Translations under genes and position numbers: made by a program
Part shown: piece by piece, positions 22,423 to 23,024 of the stretch
Numbering within the stretch: position 1 is the stretch's first letter
Layout: each line of letters begins with the position of its first letter
DNA from: Subdoligranulum variabile
Lineage (GTDB): Bacteria > Bacillota > Clostridia > Oscillospirales > Ruminococcaceae
Direction: 5' to 3'
Length of the DNA: 23,024 nucleotides
NCBI GenBank assembly: GCA_004554775.1
Contig: SFKI01000025.1
Span: forward strand, 1 to 23,024
Notes under the pieces: generated by a model
Told to the model about the DNA's origin: nothing
Databases searched by the model: none
Seen by the model: the letters and a program-made list of their open reading frames with translations, nothing else

Positions 22423-22451
22423 ATTGTAACACATTCATTTTTGAGTGTACA
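22423..22451 (-). promoter_or_regulatory. Promoter of the HxlR gene
   Basis: Minus-strand -35 TGTACA (22446-22451), a 17-base spacer and -10 TACAAT (22423-22428) lie about 20 bases upstream of the start. Confidence 0.55.
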
Positions 22452-22481
22452 GTTACAAAAAGGTGCGTACTTGTTTTTGTA
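22446..22481. promoter_or_regulatory. Operator-like region between HxlR and cupin genes
   Basis: An inverted repeat TACAAAAA (22454-22461)/TTTTTGTA (22474-22481) with a 12-base spacer is present. Two GTAC words (22447-22450 as part of TGTACA, and 22467-22470) lie nearby. The region touches the -35 boxes of both divergent promoters, the position expected for a shared HxlR operator. Confidence 0.5.
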
Positions 22482-22499
22482 TGTGTCTCACACTATACT
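22471..22499 (+). promoter_or_regulatory. Promoter of the cupin gene
   Basis: -35 TTGTTT (22471-22476), a 17-base spacer and -10 TATACT (22494-22499) lie about 45 bases before the start codon. The -35 lies within the inverted repeat. Confidence 0.6.
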
Positions 22500-22543
22500 A
22501 ATACCAAGCAACCAGAAACTACAAATTAACTATGGAGGTTATT

Positions 22544-22897
22544 ATGGCAAATTACACAAAAACAACTATTGGAAAGGAAAACCGAATTGAGCTGCATGAA
22601 AAGTTGTCTTTAACAGGTGCAGAAATCAGTTTAAACGAACTACCTGCAGGAGCAAATGTCCCATTTGTTCATTCTCATAAAGAAAATGAAGAAATCTATG
22701 GAATTCTTTCAGGTAACGGCAAAGCCATAATTGATGGAGAAGAAATTGGCCTTTCAACTGGAGACTGGCTAAAAATCGCACCTATTGCAAAGCGTCAGTT
22801 TTTTGCATCCAATATTTCTGGAATTACTTATATCTGCATTCAGGTAAAAGAAAATTCTCTGGAACATTTTACAGCAGAGGATGCCGTAATCGGCTAA
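22544..22897 (+). CDS. Small single-domain cupin protein
   Basis: The 117-residue protein is one beta-barrel cupin. Cupin motif 1 appears as PFVHSHKENEEIYGILSGNG (about 45-64), with H48, H50 and E54 as likely metal ligands and the conserved G. Motif 2 (GDWLKIAPIAKRQF, about 73-86) has no His where the fourth ligand normally lies, so metal binding may be partial. The start is the ATG at 22544, with GGAGG five bases upstream; an in-frame start four codons earlier overlaps that site. It is divergent from the HxlR gene and followed by a terminator. In similar pairs the cupin acts in quinone, aldehyde or oxidative stress responses, but its substrate here is unknown. Confidence 0.88.
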   Translation: MANYTKTTIGKENRIELHEKLSLTGAEISLNELPAGANVPFVHSHKENEEIYGILSGNGKAIIDGEEIGLSTGDWLKIAPIAKRQFFASNISGITYICIQVKENSLEHFTAEDAVIG

Positions 22898-22918
22898 TTA
22901 AAAGTATTTATTTACAAA

Positions 22919-22954
22919 AATGCACAGTTCACGATAAGCTAAGAACTGTGCATT
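22919..22954 (+). terminator. Rho-independent terminator of the cupin gene
   Basis: A perfect 12-pair stem (AATGCACAGTTC/GAACTGTGCATT) with a 12-base loop is followed by TCTTTTTTG. The remaining 70 bases to the window end show no gene. Confidence 0.92.
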
Positions 22955-23024
22955 TCTTTTTTGTTCAATATTACGTTTTCTCAATTTTTCAAACAAGAAG
23001 TTATCAGTGATTATCTTTTAGAAA

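Overview
The window is a stretch of Firmicutes chromosome, most likely from an endospore-forming, GC-rich member of the Clostridia (Oscillospiraceae-like). The evidence is the sporulation genes (both dipicolinate synthase subunits and SpoIIP), a Gram-positive style FtsZ/DivIVA neighbourhood, AsnS, ribosomal protein S20, and the many small GC-rich palindromic repeats between genes. The genus cannot be fixed from the sequence alone. The middle (about 2.0-22.0 kb) is GC-rich. Both ends (1-2.0 kb and 22.0-23.0 kb) are plainly AT-rich and look acquired or less ameliorated.

Layout. 1-2030: an AT-rich block on the minus strand with a 7-TM protein of unknown function, a TetR-family regulator, and the C-terminal scrap of a MATE transporter. 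Two inverted copies of a MITE-like repeat are present, and near-identical palindromic operators lie before both intact genes. 2031-4632 (minus): an iron-dependent alcohol dehydrogenase, then an ECF sigma factor whose anti-sigma partner has lost its front half. 4745-8528 (minus): DivIVA-like protein, FtsZ and MurA. 8760-10131 (minus): dpaB and dpaA with a sigma-K-like promoter. 10141-10610: a gene-free repeat cluster. 10611-14374 (minus): an apparent three-gene envelope operon encoding an acidic small membrane protein and two paralogous LytM/M23-fold proteins, both lacking the catalytic zinc ligands. 14873-16219 (plus): MATE transporter. 16259-18669 (minus): asnS-mutY, translationally coupled. 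18967-20067 (minus): spoIIP, divergent from rpsT (20206-20469, plus). 20655-21992 (minus): a second MATE transporter. 22071-22897: a divergent HxlR regulator/cupin pair sharing one operator-like region.

The genes share an envelope theme: cell division (ftsZ, DivIVA-like), wall precursor synthesis (murA), spore core and engulfment functions (dpaAB, spoIIP), and the degenerate LytM pair that may act as scaffold or amidase activator. The least explained features are the two-pseudoenzyme LytM operon and an intergenic hairpin family whose ends are fixed while its inner arms change together. No tRNA, rRNA, CRISPR array or complete insertion sequence was seen. Functional calls come from reading motifs by eye and no database search was made.
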